A DNA stretch of 64,000 nt from Geothermobacter hydrogeniphilus. Its GTDB lineage: Bacteria > Desulfobacterota > Desulfuromonadia > Desulfuromonadales > Geothermobacteraceae. The notes under the pieces are model-generated. The model was not told the DNA's origin. It worked only from the letters and a program-made list of their open reading frames with translations, and did no database searches. The stretch spans positions 79,915-143,914 of the forward strand of contig NZ_NAAD01000007.1 in NCBI RefSeq assembly GCF_002093115.1. The letters run 5' to 3'. Both the position numbers and the translations under genes were made by a program. This document shows positions 1-9,041 of this stretch, piece after piece (position 1 is the first letter of the stretch; the number at the start of each line of letters is the position of its first letter).

Positions 1-330
1 GGCCTTTTTGGCCTCGATATTCTTTGCCCGCTGGTAAACCAGGGACCGGAAATCGCGGTCGAAGGGTTTGCCCTCCTTGTTGCTCTCGACGATATATTGC
101 CGCAGGGCCGGCCCCAGGCCCTCGATGAAGTAGCGCATTCGGCCCCAGATCGGATAGTTGCGCGGCAGACTGCGTTTTTTCTGTTTCTGGTCGTAAACAC
201 CCAGCAGCACCGCGGCGCCGAAGAGCAGGAATAAAAGGAAAAACCAGATGCTGACGAAACTGAGCAACAGGCAGAGCAGGGAAAGAACGATGCTGGCCTG
301 AAAGGGGACAAGACGGTAGCGATAGTCCAT
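1..330 (-). CDS. FMN-binding glutamate synthase family protein, N-terminal part (runs off the left edge)
   Basis: The minus strand is open for 110 codons from an ATG at 330 to the window edge. The protein starts MDYRYRLVPF, has a hydrophobic segment at about residues 12-45, and continues with NYPIWGRMRYFIE and QYIVESNKEG, then RSLVYQRAKN. This arrangement (membrane anchor, then NYP..G..R and SLVYQRAK) is what I recall for the YerD-like FMN-binding glutamate synthase family, related to the FMN domain of GltB. The catalytic barrel lies outside the window, so function cannot be tested here. No partner gene is adjacent; the next minus-strand feature upstream is a decayed transporter. Confidence 0.7.
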   Translation of the reverse strand, partial: MDYRYRLVPFQASIVLSLLCLLLSFVSIWFFLLFLLFGAAVLLGVYDQKQKKRSLPRNYPIWGRMRYFIEGLGPALRQYIVESNKEGKPFDRDFRSLVYQRAKNIEAKKA

Positions 331-389
331 GGGTGGTTTCCTCGTGCGGCAGTCAGGGTTTCAGCCCGTCCGTGAGAGATGAGGTGTCA

Positions 390-738
390 TTAAAAAGTTC
401 CGGCGAAGGTCAGCAGGGCATTGGCAAAGGTTCAGGTCCCGGCATAGTCGAGTGCCGGCAACGGACTTTTGGCAGCTTCATTGACGACGTTGAGGGCCGG
501 GGTGCTGGTCATGGCCCCGGTGGTGCAGCCAGGCAGCAGCCGGTACCCGGCCGAAAGTCGGGTGGACCGAGCGCAGACAGCCGATCAGGATACCGGAAAA
601 GAGCCCCCCTCCGGTGCCGCCGAGACCGACGAAGAGGTTCCCACCTTTGACCAGGATACACCCGGCACGATAGGACGACAATGCCGAAGGCAACGGTCAG
701 CAGGTCGGTTTCTTCGACCTCGGTGTCGAAATGACCGA
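390..738 (-). pseudogene. Remnant of an AspT/YidE-type transporter (C-terminal part)
   Basis: Translating the minus strand in more than one frame gives consecutive pieces of one protein: HFDTEVEETDLLTVAFGI (about 680-738), then GGNLFVGLGGTGGGLFSGI and LIGCLRSVHPTFGRVPAAA (about 530-640), then TGAMTSTPALNVVNEAAKS and YAGT (about 433-510), an in-frame TGA at 432-434, and TFANALLTFAGTF ending at the TAA at 390-392. GGxLxxGLxxGxLRSxxPTFGR.P and GAMTSTPAL..........YAGTYTFAN are hallmarks of the aspartate:alanine exchanger/YidE-YbjL transporter family. At least two frame changes and one stop interrupt it, and the N-terminal half is absent, so it is a dead fragment, not a gene. The rest of the 331-757 gap shows nothing else. 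Confidence 0.75.
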
Positions 739-757
739 TTCTGATCGGCCAGCGGGG

Positions 758-1219
758 TTACTGGGCCAGAGGGACCCGCTTGGCCAGTTCCGCACGGGCG
801 ATGGCCTCCAGTTTATTTTCAATCTGCAGGTAGCGGAACAGTTTCTTGCCCGGCAGAACCTTGGAGAATTTCTGCATGTATTTTTTCAAGGTCGCGGTAC
901 GAGCTTCCCGGATATTGAAATATTCCTCGACAATCTTGGCGGCCTGATCGTCGGTCAGGGTCTGGTAGGTCGACGCGTAGGCGACAATCAGCCTGGCGGC
1001 CTGCTGGTTGATCATGAACTGTTCTTCCTGAAATTGTGTGAAGACCGGCCAGAAGGCTGTTGCTTCCTGGTCGGTAAGTTCGAGATTTTCCATCACGACC
1101 AGTTTCTTCTGGTCGAACATGATCTTTTTCTTCAAGGCATCCGGATTGTTGTCAGCCAGGGCGGACAAGGGTGCCGTCAGCAGAAAACAGGCAAATAACA
1201 GGGTTGACACGATACGCAT
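758..1219 (-). CDS. Small exported protein of unknown function (last gene of RND efflux operon)
   Basis: The start at 1219 gives 153 residues beginning MRIVSTLLFACFLLTAPLSA, a clear Sec signal peptide ending near ALA, and is preceded by AAAGGA; the frame is open further upstream, but that would overlap the intergenic spacer. The mature protein is predicted to be helical and charged (DQKKLVVMENLELTDQEA, FWPVFTQFQEEQF), with no enzyme motif. Such small helical periplasmic proteins recall the Spy/CpxP/LTXXQ group, but I see no LTxxQ motif, so this is only a resemblance. It lies 75 bp downstream of the RND pump gene on the same strand and is probably cotranscribed, suggesting a periplasmic role linked to efflux or envelope stress. 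Confidence 0.7.
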   Translation of the reverse strand: MRIVSTLLFACFLLTAPLSALADNNPDALKKKIMFDQKKLVVMENLELTDQEATAFWPVFTQFQEEQFMINQQAARLIVAYASTYQTLTDDQAAKIVEEYFNIREARTATLKKYMQKFSKVLPGKKLFRYLQIENKLEAIARAELAKRVPLAQ

Positions 1220-1294
1220 GGAAATATCCTTTCTGACGAATAGGAGGTTGCGGAAAAATACGCGCCGGGTTTCTGCCCGGCGCGCGCTGATCAA

Positions 1295-4200
1295 TCAGCT
1301 GTTCTTTTCCGGAGACGGCACTTTGAAGAAAATGCAGTAGAGCACCGGCACCACCAGCATGGTCAGCACCGTCCCGAAGGCCAGTCCGGCCATGATGGTG
1401 ACCGCCATGCTGACCCAGAAGACGTCCTGCAGCAGCGGAATAACCCCGAGTACGGTGGTGGCAGCCGCCAGCACCACCGGTCGCAGACGGGAGATGGCGG
1501 CCATCATGATGGCGTCATACTGCGATTTCCCGTCGGCGAGCTGGATGTTGACTTCGTCGAGCAGCACGATGGCATTCTTGATCATCATTCCCGCTAGGCT
1601 CATGGCACCGAGCAGGGCCATGAAACCGAAGGCGGCCTTGAAGGTCAGCAGCCCGGCGGTGATACCGACCAGGGCGAAGGGAATGGTCAGCAGAATAACC
1701 AGTGGCGGCCGGAAGGCGTTGAACAGGGCGATGATAATGAACAGGATGATGCCCACCGCCGGGACCACCCCGGGCAGCAACGCTTTTTGCGATTTGGCCG
1801 AGTCTTCCGGCTCTCCGCCCCAGGCCCAGGAGTAGCCCGGCGGCATCTTGATCGCTTCGATCTTGTCCTGGACCCTGGCCAGCAGGGTCGGCAGGGTCAC
1901 CCCGAGGACGGGGTTGGCCTGCACGGTGATCGTCCGGCGCCGGTCCCGGCGCCAGATCTTGGCGTTTTCCCAGCGCAGTTCAACACCGTCGACCAGCTGT
2001 GCCAGGGGTATGGTGCTGGTTGAGAAGGCCGGCTGGACCTGCAGTACGTCGAAGGACTCGACATTGTCGCGATCTTCTTCGGTGTGCCGCAAAATGATCG
2101 GCAGCAGATTGTCCTGTTCCCGGTAAAGGCCGATGGGACGGCCGTCGAAGGCGCGTTTGGTAGCGTTGGCGAGATCCTCGCGGCTGACGCCGGCCAGTCG
2201 GGCCCGTTCCTGGTTGTAAACCGGCACCAGGATGGGTTTCATCTGCCGCCAGTCGGTCTGCATCGCCGCGACCAGCGGTTCCTGTCGCAGGATATCGAGA
2301 ACCTGGTCCGCCAGCCCGCGCAGGACATCGGTATCGGCGATCGCCGGGCCGCTGATGCGGAACTGGAACTTCCACGCCTGGACCACGCCGACCCCGTATT
2401 TCTGCATCTGCACCAGGGCGTTGGGATAGTGGTCCGCCACCCAGGGTGTCAATTCCCTGATCAGGCCGTCGATTTGTCTGAAGTTATTGAGATTGACGAT
2501 CAACTGGCCGTAGGAGGGGTCGGCCGATTCCGGTTCCACCGGCAGGTAGAAGCGGGGGGGACCGGCACCGATGAAGGCGGCGACGCTCTCGACACGGTCA
2601 TCTTCGAGCAGTTTTTTCTGTAGAATATCGAGGTTTTCGGCAACGTTGTAGATGCTGGTACCCTGCGGCGCATAGTAGTCGATCATGAATTTGCTCATCG
2701 ACGAGTCGGGGAAGAAGGTCCGGTCGACATTTTTGAAGCCGACGATTGAAAGCACCAGCAAACCGATCATTCCGGCCATGAAGGGCAGTCGGAAACGGAT
2801 CGCTTTCTCCAGCAGCCCGCGGTAGATGGTAAACAGTTTGCCGCCGTAGGCATCCTGCCCCGGTTCATTCATCTTGGGGTCGGGCAGCATGTCCAGACAT
2901 TTGATCGGCGTCAGGGTCATCGAGATCACCCAACTGAACAGCAGCGAAATGCCGACCACCTGAAACAGCGAGAGACAGTATTCGCCGGTACTCTCCTTCG
3001 AGCCACCGATCGGATAGAAGGCCATCACGGCAATGATGGTCGCCCCGAGCAACGGCATCGCCGGGGCCCTGGCGGCTTCGATCGCCGCCTGAACCCGTTC
3101 CATTCCCTGTTGACGACGGACGACGAAGCCGTCAGCGACGACAATCGAGTTGTCGACCATCATTCCCAGGGCGATGACCAGGGCGCCGAGGGACATGCGT
3201 TGCAGGTCGATTCCCATGATCGCCATGACGATCATAGTGCCGAGGATGGTCAGGATCAGGTCAAGACCGATCAGTACGCCCATCCGCCAGCCCATGGAAA
3301 CCGCCAGGACGATCAGGACGATGGCGACCGCTTCGGCCAGGTTGATGAAAAAGCCTTTCACCGAGGTATCGACAATATCGGACATCCAGTGAACGTGGTG
3401 CAGATCCAGGCCGATCGGCAGGTCGGCTTCCAATTCCGCCAGGCGTTTGTCGACCGCCTTGCCGACATCGACGATATTGGCTCCGGAAACGTTGGTGATT
3501 GACAGCGCGATGGCCGGCTGGCCGTTCAGTTTCATCATGGTCGCCGGCGGATCCTGGTAGCCGGTGTGAACCGTGCCGATGTCACGGATGCGGATCATCT
3601 CGTCTGTTCCGGTTTGCGACAGGCCTTTTTCGAAATTCTGCAGGCGATCGACCAGAGAGGGATGAATGGTCAGGTTGGCGATGTCTTCCGGGGAGGTAAA
3701 CTCACCGGTCGGAGTGATCCGCAGCCGTTCGTTCTGGACGTCAACATAGCCGGCATCGACCACCATGTTCTGCTGTTTCAGGGTGTTGATGACGCTGGCA
3801 TCGGACAATCCGAACTGACTGAGCTGAGTTTCGGAGGTCTCCAGGTAGATGACCTTCGGCTGCACGCCCCAGAGTTCAACCCGGGCGACGCCCTTGACCA
3901 GGCTCAGTTCCTTTTTCAGGTTCTTGGCGGCTGTTTCCATCTCTGCATAGCTGAAACCGTCGCCGGTAATCGCCATCAGCAGACCATAGACATCGCCAAA
4001 ATCGTCGTTGACCACGGGACGTCCGGCTCCGGGCGGCAGCTGATTCTCAACTTCCCGCACCTTGCGGCGCATCTCGTCCCAGACCTGGCGCAGCTGTTCC
4101 GACCAGATGTCGGGTTTGATGTTGACCCAGATCTGCGAATAGCCGGGCGCCGAAAAGGACTTCAGGTAATCGACCGTTTTGAGTTGCTGCAGGGCCAGTT

Positions 4201-4402
4201 CGATCCGGTCGGTGACTTCCAGCTCAACCTCTTCGGCGCTGGCGCCGGGGTACTGGGTGACGATAACGGCCGTCTTGATGCTGAATTCCGGATCTTCCAG
4301 CTGGCCGAGACTGAAGAAGCTGGCGATCCCGGCGACCACCAGCAGGGCGGTGGCGAAATAGGAGACGGCCTTCTTTTCTATGGCAAGTTTGGCAAGGCTC
4401 AC
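1295..4402 (-). CDS. RND efflux transporter, inner-membrane pump subunit
   Basis: This 1035-residue protein has the full length and layout of AcrB-type RND pumps: an N-terminal membrane helix, a large periplasmic loop starting YPGASAEEVELEVTDRIE, a first bundle of membrane helices from about residue 345 with GALVIALGMMVDNSIVVAD (the helix-4 proton-relay aspartates), a second periplasmic loop, and a second helix bundle with MAGMMIKNAIVLLDEV near the C-terminus. It would form the trimeric, proton-driven pump of a tripartite exporter. It follows the adaptor gene by 15 bp. Substrate cannot be told; motifs fit hydrophobic/amphiphilic drug or solvent pumps rather than metal pumps, but this is uncertain. 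Confidence 0.93.
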   Translation of the reverse strand: MSLAKLAIEKKAVSYFATALLVVAGIASFFSLGQLEDPEFSIKTAVIVTQYPGASAEEVELEVTDRIELALQQLKTVDYLKSFSAPGYSQIWVNIKPDIWSEQLRQVWDEMRRKVREVENQLPPGAGRPVVNDDFGDVYGLLMAITGDGFSYAEMETAAKNLKKELSLVKGVARVELWGVQPKVIYLETSETQLSQFGLSDASVINTLKQQNMVVDAGYVDVQNERLRITPTGEFTSPEDIANLTIHPSLVDRLQNFEKGLSQTGTDEMIRIRDIGTVHTGYQDPPATMMKLNGQPAIALSITNVSGANIVDVGKAVDKRLAELEADLPIGLDLHHVHWMSDIVDTSVKGFFINLAEAVAIVLIVLAVSMGWRMGVLIGLDLILTILGTMIVMAIMGIDLQRMSLGALVIALGMMVDNSIVVADGFVVRRQQGMERVQAAIEAARAPAMPLLGATIIAVMAFYPIGGSKESTGEYCLSLFQVVGISLLFSWVISMTLTPIKCLDMLPDPKMNEPGQDAYGGKLFTIYRGLLEKAIRFRLPFMAGMIGLLVLSIVGFKNVDRTFFPDSSMSKFMIDYYAPQGTSIYNVAENLDILQKKLLEDDRVESVAAFIGAGPPRFYLPVEPESADPSYGQLIVNLNNFRQIDGLIRELTPWVADHYPNALVQMQKYGVGVVQAWKFQFRISGPAIADTDVLRGLADQVLDILRQEPLVAAMQTDWRQMKPILVPVYNQERARLAGVSREDLANATKRAFDGRPIGLYREQDNLLPIILRHTEEDRDNVESFDVLQVQPAFSTSTIPLAQLVDGVELRWENAKIWRRDRRRTITVQANPVLGVTLPTLLARVQDKIEAIKMPPGYSWAWGGEPEDSAKSQKALLPGVVPAVGIILFIIIALFNAFRPPLVILLTIPFALVGITAGLLTFKAAFGFMALLGAMSLAGMMIKNAIVLLDEVNIQLADGKSQYDAIMMAAISRLRPVVLAAATTVLGVIPLLQDVFWVSMAVTIMAGLAFGTVLTMLVVPVLYCIFFKVPSPEKNS

Positions 4403-4417
4403 GCGCGCATCTCCTCT

Positions 4418-5530
4418 TTAATTCAGCAGTTTGACCTGCTGGCCGTCATCCAGGGAATGAGCACCGGCGGTGACGATCAATTCGCCGCCCTTCAGGCCTT
4501 CGAGAATGACTACTCCGTTCCTGGTGACCCGGCCGACCTTGACCGGCTGACTGTGGACCTTTTTGCTCCCCTCATCGACAATCCAGACCTTGGTGCCGGA
4601 CTCGTCGTCCAGAATTGCGCTCATCGGGATCACCGGCCCGGAGTCCGCCCCCGCCGGCAGGTCGCCGGAAACCTTGTCGGCCCAGGCCTTGCCGGCCATG
4701 CCGGGGAGGATACGCAGACCTTCCGGCTGGTCCATGATCAGGGTGATCGGATAGGTGCGGGTGGTCCTGGAGGCCTCTTTGCCAATTTCCTTGACGCGGG
4801 CGGGGATATCAACCTCGGGAAAGGCATCGAAGCGGACGTAGGCCTTTTCAACCTCTCCCGCCAGCGAGATAAGGTTTTCCGGGATGTTGACGACGAACTC
4901 GATCTGCCGGGTGTCAACCAGGCGCACGACCGGTTGTTTGGACCGTATTTCCTGGAAGTTGTCGACGAACGTTTCAACCACGGTGCCGTCGAAGGGGGCT
5001 TTCAACCGGGTGTACTGCAGGGTGTCCCGGGCGGCATCAACCGCGGCTTTCAGGGACTGCACCTGGGCCCGGGCGCTGTCGAGCTCCCCCTTTTTGGCAT
5101 CGATCATCGCCTGACTGATGGCGCCCGGATCTTTCTGCTGGATACGGACGACCCGCTGGTAGTCGTTCCGGGCCAGTTGCTGGGCGGCAAGCGTCTTTTT
5201 CAGTTGTCCCCGGACATTGTCGAGTTCCACTTCAAAATCGCGTGGATCAAGGCTGGCGAGGATGTCTCCCTTTTTGACTTCATCCCCGACTTTGGCGGGA
5301 AAGGTTTTCAGCTTGCCGCTGATCCGGAAGGAGAGGTTGACTTCCTGGGTCGCCCTGGCCTTGCCGGGAAAGGTCCGACCGGAGAGTTTCTCCAGACTGT
5401 CGGTCACGCGCATGGTTTTGACTGGGCGGATGGCCGGTTCCTTGACCTCTTCCTTCTTGCCGCAACCGGTCAGCGGGAGCAGGAAAAGGACCGTCAGGGC
5501 GGAGACCGTGATTTTGCTAGAGAGCTTCAT
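4418..5530 (-). CDS. RND efflux periplasmic adaptor (membrane fusion protein), lipoprotein
   Basis: The 370-residue product begins with a lipoprotein signal whose lipobox is LPLTGC, so it is likely anchored in the inner membrane. It then shows the usual adaptor order: beta-barrel/lipoyl segment (NLSFRISGKL, VGDEVKKGDILASLDPRDFE), a helical hairpin (residues ~90-165), the second lipoyl half (TRLKAPFDGTVVETFVDN) and a barrel/membrane-proximal domain ending GGELIVTAGAHSLDDGQQV. It bridges the pump encoded 15 bp downstream and the outer-membrane factor encoded 58 bp upstream. AGGTGA lies before the ATG. Confidence 0.93.
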   Translation of the reverse strand: MKLSSKITVSALTVLFLLPLTGCGKKEEVKEPAIRPVKTMRVTDSLEKLSGRTFPGKARATQEVNLSFRISGKLKTFPAKVGDEVKKGDILASLDPRDFEVELDNVRGQLKKTLAAQQLARNDYQRVVRIQQKDPGAISQAMIDAKKGELDSARAQVQSLKAAVDAARDTLQYTRLKAPFDGTVVETFVDNFQEIRSKQPVVRLVDTRQIEFVVNIPENLISLAGEVEKAYVRFDAFPEVDIPARVKEIGKEASRTTRTYPITLIMDQPEGLRILPGMAGKAWADKVSGDLPAGADSGPVIPMSAILDDESGTKVWIVDEGSKKVHSQPVKVGRVTRNGVVILEGLKGGELIVTAGAHSLDDGQQVKLLN

Positions 5531-5588
5531 GATTCACCTGTTCAGAAATGAAGGTTGAAAGAATGAAGGTTTTTCGTTCTCCGGGTGT

Positions 5589-7220
5589 TTACCAATCCGG
5601 CAGGCGCCAGGAGGGCTTCGTGTCCGGTTGCAGCAGTTTCCCCCAGTCGGTGCGTTCCGCCATCTGTTTGCGGGTTTCGTCATTGACCAGGGGAGTGTCG
5701 CCGCGGATCTGCCAGCCGCCGCCGAGGGCTTTGTACAGGCCGACCAGGTCAAGGACCACGCTGCCGTTGGTTTCGATATAGCGATCCTGGGCTGCCGCCA
5801 GCACCCGCTGGGTGTCCAGCACCCGTTGGTAGTCGACCACCCCTTCACGGTACTGGATCAGGGCGATATCGACCGAACGCTTCGAAGCGGCGACGCTGTC
5901 GGCGAGAAAGCGGGACTGTTCCTGGTCCTTGAGGAAGGCGATCATCTCATCCTCGACTTCCCGGGCGGCGCGCAGCACGGTGTTCTGGTAATTGACCGCC
6001 AGCTGCTGGAAGCGGGCGTCCTGGATACGGACCTGGTTCTTGATGCGGCCGTAATTGAAGATGTCCCAGCTGAAGGTCGGCCCGGCAAACAGCTCCAGGC
6101 TGTCGCCGTTGAACAGATCGCTGAAGCTGCTGCCGCCGATTCCACCGGCCTTGGTGAGGCCGGCGTTGCTGGAACGCAGGCCGATGGAACCGACCAGCGA
6201 GAAATGCGGGTAGAGGTCGGCCCTGGCAACGCCGATCAGGGCGCTCTGGGCGGCCGCCTGCAGTTCGGCGCGGCGGACGTCGGGTCGCCGGCGCAGCAGC
6301 TCGGCGGGAACGCCGACCGCGACTTCAGCGGGAACCTGGGGGATTTTCGGTGGTCCGGCGAGAAGGTCATCGAGATTGCTCGGCGGCATCCCGAGCAGGG
6401 TTGACAGGGCGTTGGTGGTCTGGCGCAGGACGGTTTCCAGTCGCGGCACCAGGGCCTGGGTGTCGCGCAGCAGGGACACTGCCTGCTGGACATCGAGTTC
6501 GGTGACCAGCCCCCCCTCGAAGCGTGCCCGGGCGATTTCCAGCGAGCGCTTCTGGATGGCGATATTTTCGTTGGCGATGGCAATCCGTTCCTGCAGCTCG
6601 CGAATCAGGGTGTAGCTGCGGGCAACCTCGGCGGTCAGGGCGACCAGTACGTCGTCGTAGCTGGCGATGGCGGCGATGTAGCCGGCATCGGCGGCTTCGA
6701 TTCCGCGGCGGAACTTGCCCCAGAAATCGAGTTCCCAGGCGGCGTCGAAGCCTGCCGTATAGTCGGTATAGTTGAGATCGGCCTGCAGGGTGTTGGCACC
6801 GTTTTTACTGCCGTTGATGATGGTCGCGCCGCCGCCGACCCGCTGCTGCTGCGGGTAGAACTGGCCGGTGACCAGGCCGAGCTGGGCCCGGGCTTCGAGG
6901 ACCCGCAGCCCGGTTACCTGCAGGTCGAGGTTCTGCTGATAGGCCTTCTTGATAAGGTCGTTGAGGACCGGGTCATTGAAAAGCTGCCACCATTCGGGAC
7001 GCTGTTCAGCTTCCGGACGTAACTGGGTTCCCGTCTGGTCGAGCCAACTGTCCGCTACCGGGGCCTCCGGCTTGACGAAATCGGGGCCGACCATGGTGCA
7101 GCCGGCATTGAAGGTCAGCAGACCCAGCAGGAGCAACGGGATAATGTACGGAACTTTACGTCGGAATGGAGCCGCAACATCGGGACCGGACGAGGCGTGT
7201 CCCCCTGACAGACATGGCAT
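5589..7220 (-). CDS. TolC/OprM-type outer-membrane efflux lipoprotein (NodT family)
   Basis: It encodes the outer-membrane channel of the tripartite pump. After a lipobox (LTFNAGC) comes TMVGPDFVKPEAPVADSW, the standard start of OprM/NodT proteins, then two outer-membrane-efflux repeats with long helices; VPAELLRRRPDVRRAEL and GPTFSWDIFNYGRIKNQV are family hallmarks. I place the start at 7220 (MPCLSGG..., 543 residues) because GGGAGG lies 8 bases before it; the frame is open to 7289 with an alternative ATG. It is the first gene of the minus-strand efflux operon. No dedicated regulator gene is adjacent. Confidence 0.9.
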   Translation of the reverse strand: MPCLSGGHASSGPDVAAPFRRKVPYIIPLLLLGLLTFNAGCTMVGPDFVKPEAPVADSWLDQTGTQLRPEAEQRPEWWQLFNDPVLNDLIKKAYQQNLDLQVTGLRVLEARAQLGLVTGQFYPQQQRVGGGATIINGSKNGANTLQADLNYTDYTAGFDAAWELDFWGKFRRGIEAADAGYIAAIASYDDVLVALTAEVARSYTLIRELQERIAIANENIAIQKRSLEIARARFEGGLVTELDVQQAVSLLRDTQALVPRLETVLRQTTNALSTLLGMPPSNLDDLLAGPPKIPQVPAEVAVGVPAELLRRRPDVRRAELQAAAQSALIGVARADLYPHFSLVGSIGLRSSNAGLTKAGGIGGSSFSDLFNGDSLELFAGPTFSWDIFNYGRIKNQVRIQDARFQQLAVNYQNTVLRAAREVEDEMIAFLKDQEQSRFLADSVAASKRSVDIALIQYREGVVDYQRVLDTQRVLAAAQDRYIETNGSVVLDLVGLYKALGGGWQIRGDTPLVNDETRKQMAERTDWGKLLQPDTKPSWRLPDW

Positions 7221-7448
7221 CAACTTCGTCCTCCCCATGGGTTTCGGTTGAAACGAACTTGCAGACCAGCGCTTCAAATTAAAAACCAAATTTGACTTTT
7301 TTCAAGCTAAGCCATAAATAATTAAGTGGAATCTCCGGCGGGAGGATGAGTTCCCGCTGAAATTTGGTTAAACTGTGTGGCCGCTCAGTTCGAACGAAAA
7401 AAGCATGTTTCGGTGAGCCGTCACTCCGGCAGATCATTTGGTGGAGAC

Positions 7449-8205
7449 ATGCTGCTGGACCCGCGAATGGAGGGTAGACGGTTGACAACAGAGTTCTCCC
7501 GGACCCGTGCCGCGGTATCCTGGTATCGTCATCAGCGCTTCCTGGTCCTGTTGATTGTCCTCCTGGCGGCCATTGCCCTTTCGCCCCTGTTCGGCAACAG
7601 GAAGCTGCTGGGGCTGCTCTCGGATGTTTTTCTGACCCTGTTTTTTCTCGGCGGCCTCTGGGCGGTCAGTCAGCAGCGTGCCATTCTCCTGACAGGAGTT
7701 AGTTCTGGCCCTGCCGATGCTGGTCTATACCTGGTCCGTTCATTTCATTCACCTGTATTGGCTCACAATAATCGGCTGTTCGTGTGGAATCCTGTTTCTG
7801 CTGTTGCTGGTGGTCAGTATCCTGAAGTTCATTTTTCAACCCCGGCGGGTCACCCTGGAACTGATCCACGCGGAGGTTGTCGTCTACCTGCTGATCGGAC
7901 TTTGCGGGATCTTCATCTATGGCCTGATCAAGGTTATGCATCCCGGTTCCTTCAGTCATGCCAATCCGAGTTCCTCCTCTTTCGTCTTTTCCTATTTCAG
8001 CTTCGTTACCCTGACCATCCTCGGTTACGGAGACATCTCCCCGATTGCGCAGGTGGCGCAATCTTCGGCGATTCTCGAGGCAATCATCGGCCAGCTCTAC
8101 CTGACGGTGCTGGTTGCCCGACTGGTGGGCATGCAGATCGCCCAGGGGGATGCCGGGGAGGATTGCTCCCGTGATCACGGATGCGGGTTCGACATTATCC
8201 GCTAA
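7449..8205 (+). pseudogene. Two-helix potassium channel gene interrupted by a frameshift
   Basis: Two plus-strand frames together encode one Ion_trans_2-like protein. The first (from ATG 7449, or 7467/TTG 7482) gives two membrane segments (FLVLLIVLLAAIALSP and DVFLTLFFLGGLWAVS) and RAILLTGV, then turns to nonsense. The second picks up as LALPMLVYTWSVHFIHLY and gives further helices, the pore loop FVTLTILGYGDISP (selectivity filter GYGD) and a last helix QLYLTVLVARLVGMQIA, ending at 8205. Reading one base fewer in GTTAGTT (7698-7704) joins the frames smoothly. This is either a true frameshift mutation or a sequencing error; the downstream half alone could start at ATG 7717 but has no good ribosome site. 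Confidence 0.75.
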
Positions 8206-8261
8206 ACTGTTAAGCTGAGCCGGTCGAGTTCATCACTGAGCCGGAAAAAGGAAGGAAACCC

Positions 8262-9038
8262 ATGGATGACCTGAAAAACGAGATTGACTGGAGCCGCTAT
8301 GAGGCGGTGCTGTTTGACCTGGATGGAGTCCTCACCGCGACCGCGAAAATCCATTCCATCTGCTGGAAGCGGATGTTCGATGCCTTTCTCAAACGGCGCG
8401 CCGCTGAACGTAATGAATCCTTTGAGCCCTTTGACGCCGATCAGGATTACAAGGCCTACGTCGATGGCCGGCTGCGTTACGACGGGGTCCGTTTTTTTCT
8501 CGCTTCGCGCGGTATCGAACTGCCGGAAGGGGCGGTGGACGACCCGCCGGAACGAGAGACGGTCTGCGGTCTCGGCAATCGCAAGGATGCCATGGTCGGT
8601 GAGATTCTCGCCGCCGAGCAGGTCGACGTGTTCGAGGGGTCTATCCGCCTGGTGCGCTGGCTGCTGCAGCAGGGGATCCGTACCGCGGTGGTGTCGGCGA
8701 GCAAGAACTGTCCGGCGGTGCTGCAGGCGGCGGGGATCGCCGAAATGTTTGAGCAGCGGATCGACGGCCATGTCGCCGAAGCCCTCTGTCTTCCGGGCAA
8801 GCCGGCTCCCGACACCTATCTCAAGGCCGCCGAGATTCTCGGTATCGCCCCGGAAAAAGCGGTGGTGGTTGAAGATGCCATCTCCGGAGTGCAGGCCGGT
8901 CGGGCCGGGGGGTTCGGCCTGGTGATCGGTGTCGATCGACATGGTGATGCCGAGCGACTGGCCGACCATGGTGCCGATATCGTGGTCAAGGATCTTGGCG
9001 AACTGGTCCCGGAAACAGCGAATCCGCAGGAGTTCTGA
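8262..9038 (+). CDS. HAD-family beta-phosphoglucomutase-like hydrolase
   Basis: The 258-residue protein carries HAD motif I as LFDLDGVLT (nucleophile and acid Asp pair), a helical cap (residues ~40-115), motif II VVSASKNC, the lysine in LPGKPAPDTYL (motif III) and motif IV VVVEDAISGVQAG. The cap type and VEDA.SG.QA signature fit beta-phosphoglucomutase, which interconverts beta-glucose 1-phosphate and glucose 6-phosphate. It lies 3 bp before a GH65 phosphorylase gene, which is the classic pairing: the phosphorylase releases beta-glucose 1-phosphate and this enzyme feeds it to glycolysis. Start ATG 8262 follows AAGGAAGG. Confidence 0.88.
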   Translation: MDDLKNEIDWSRYEAVLFDLDGVLTATAKIHSICWKRMFDAFLKRRAAERNESFEPFDADQDYKAYVDGRLRYDGVRFFLASRGIELPEGAVDDPPERETVCGLGNRKDAMVGEILAAEQVDVFEGSIRLVRWLLQQGIRTAVVSASKNCPAVLQAAGIAEMFEQRIDGHVAEALCLPGKPAPDTYLKAAEILGIAPEKAVVVEDAISGVQAGRAGGFGLVIGVDRHGDAERLADHGADIVVKDLGELVPETANPQEF

Positions 9039-9041
9039 ACG

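Noticed and set aside
758..1294. Longer start for the small exported protein at 1294
   Set aside because: The extra N-terminal residues are basic and not conserved-looking, while the start at 1219 has a ribosome site and begins exactly with the signal peptide.
3566..5551. Open frame of 661 codons antisense to the RND pump and adaptor genes
   Set aside because: It spans two real genes on the other strand and shows no domain; the minus-strand products have full RND and adaptor motifs.
7284..7369. Inverted repeat AACCAAATTT / AAATTTGGTT upstream of the efflux operon, with an inner GCGGGA/TCCCGC pair
   Set aside because: Ten-base arms 66 bp apart in AT-rich DNA are weak evidence; no regulator gene is adjacent and the promoter is unclear, so I do not call an operator.
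7717..8205. The downstream half of the K+ channel as an independent gene
   Set aside because: It lacks a ribosome site at ATG 7717, and the upstream frame supplies the missing N-terminal helices in the right order, so a single frameshifted gene explains both halves.
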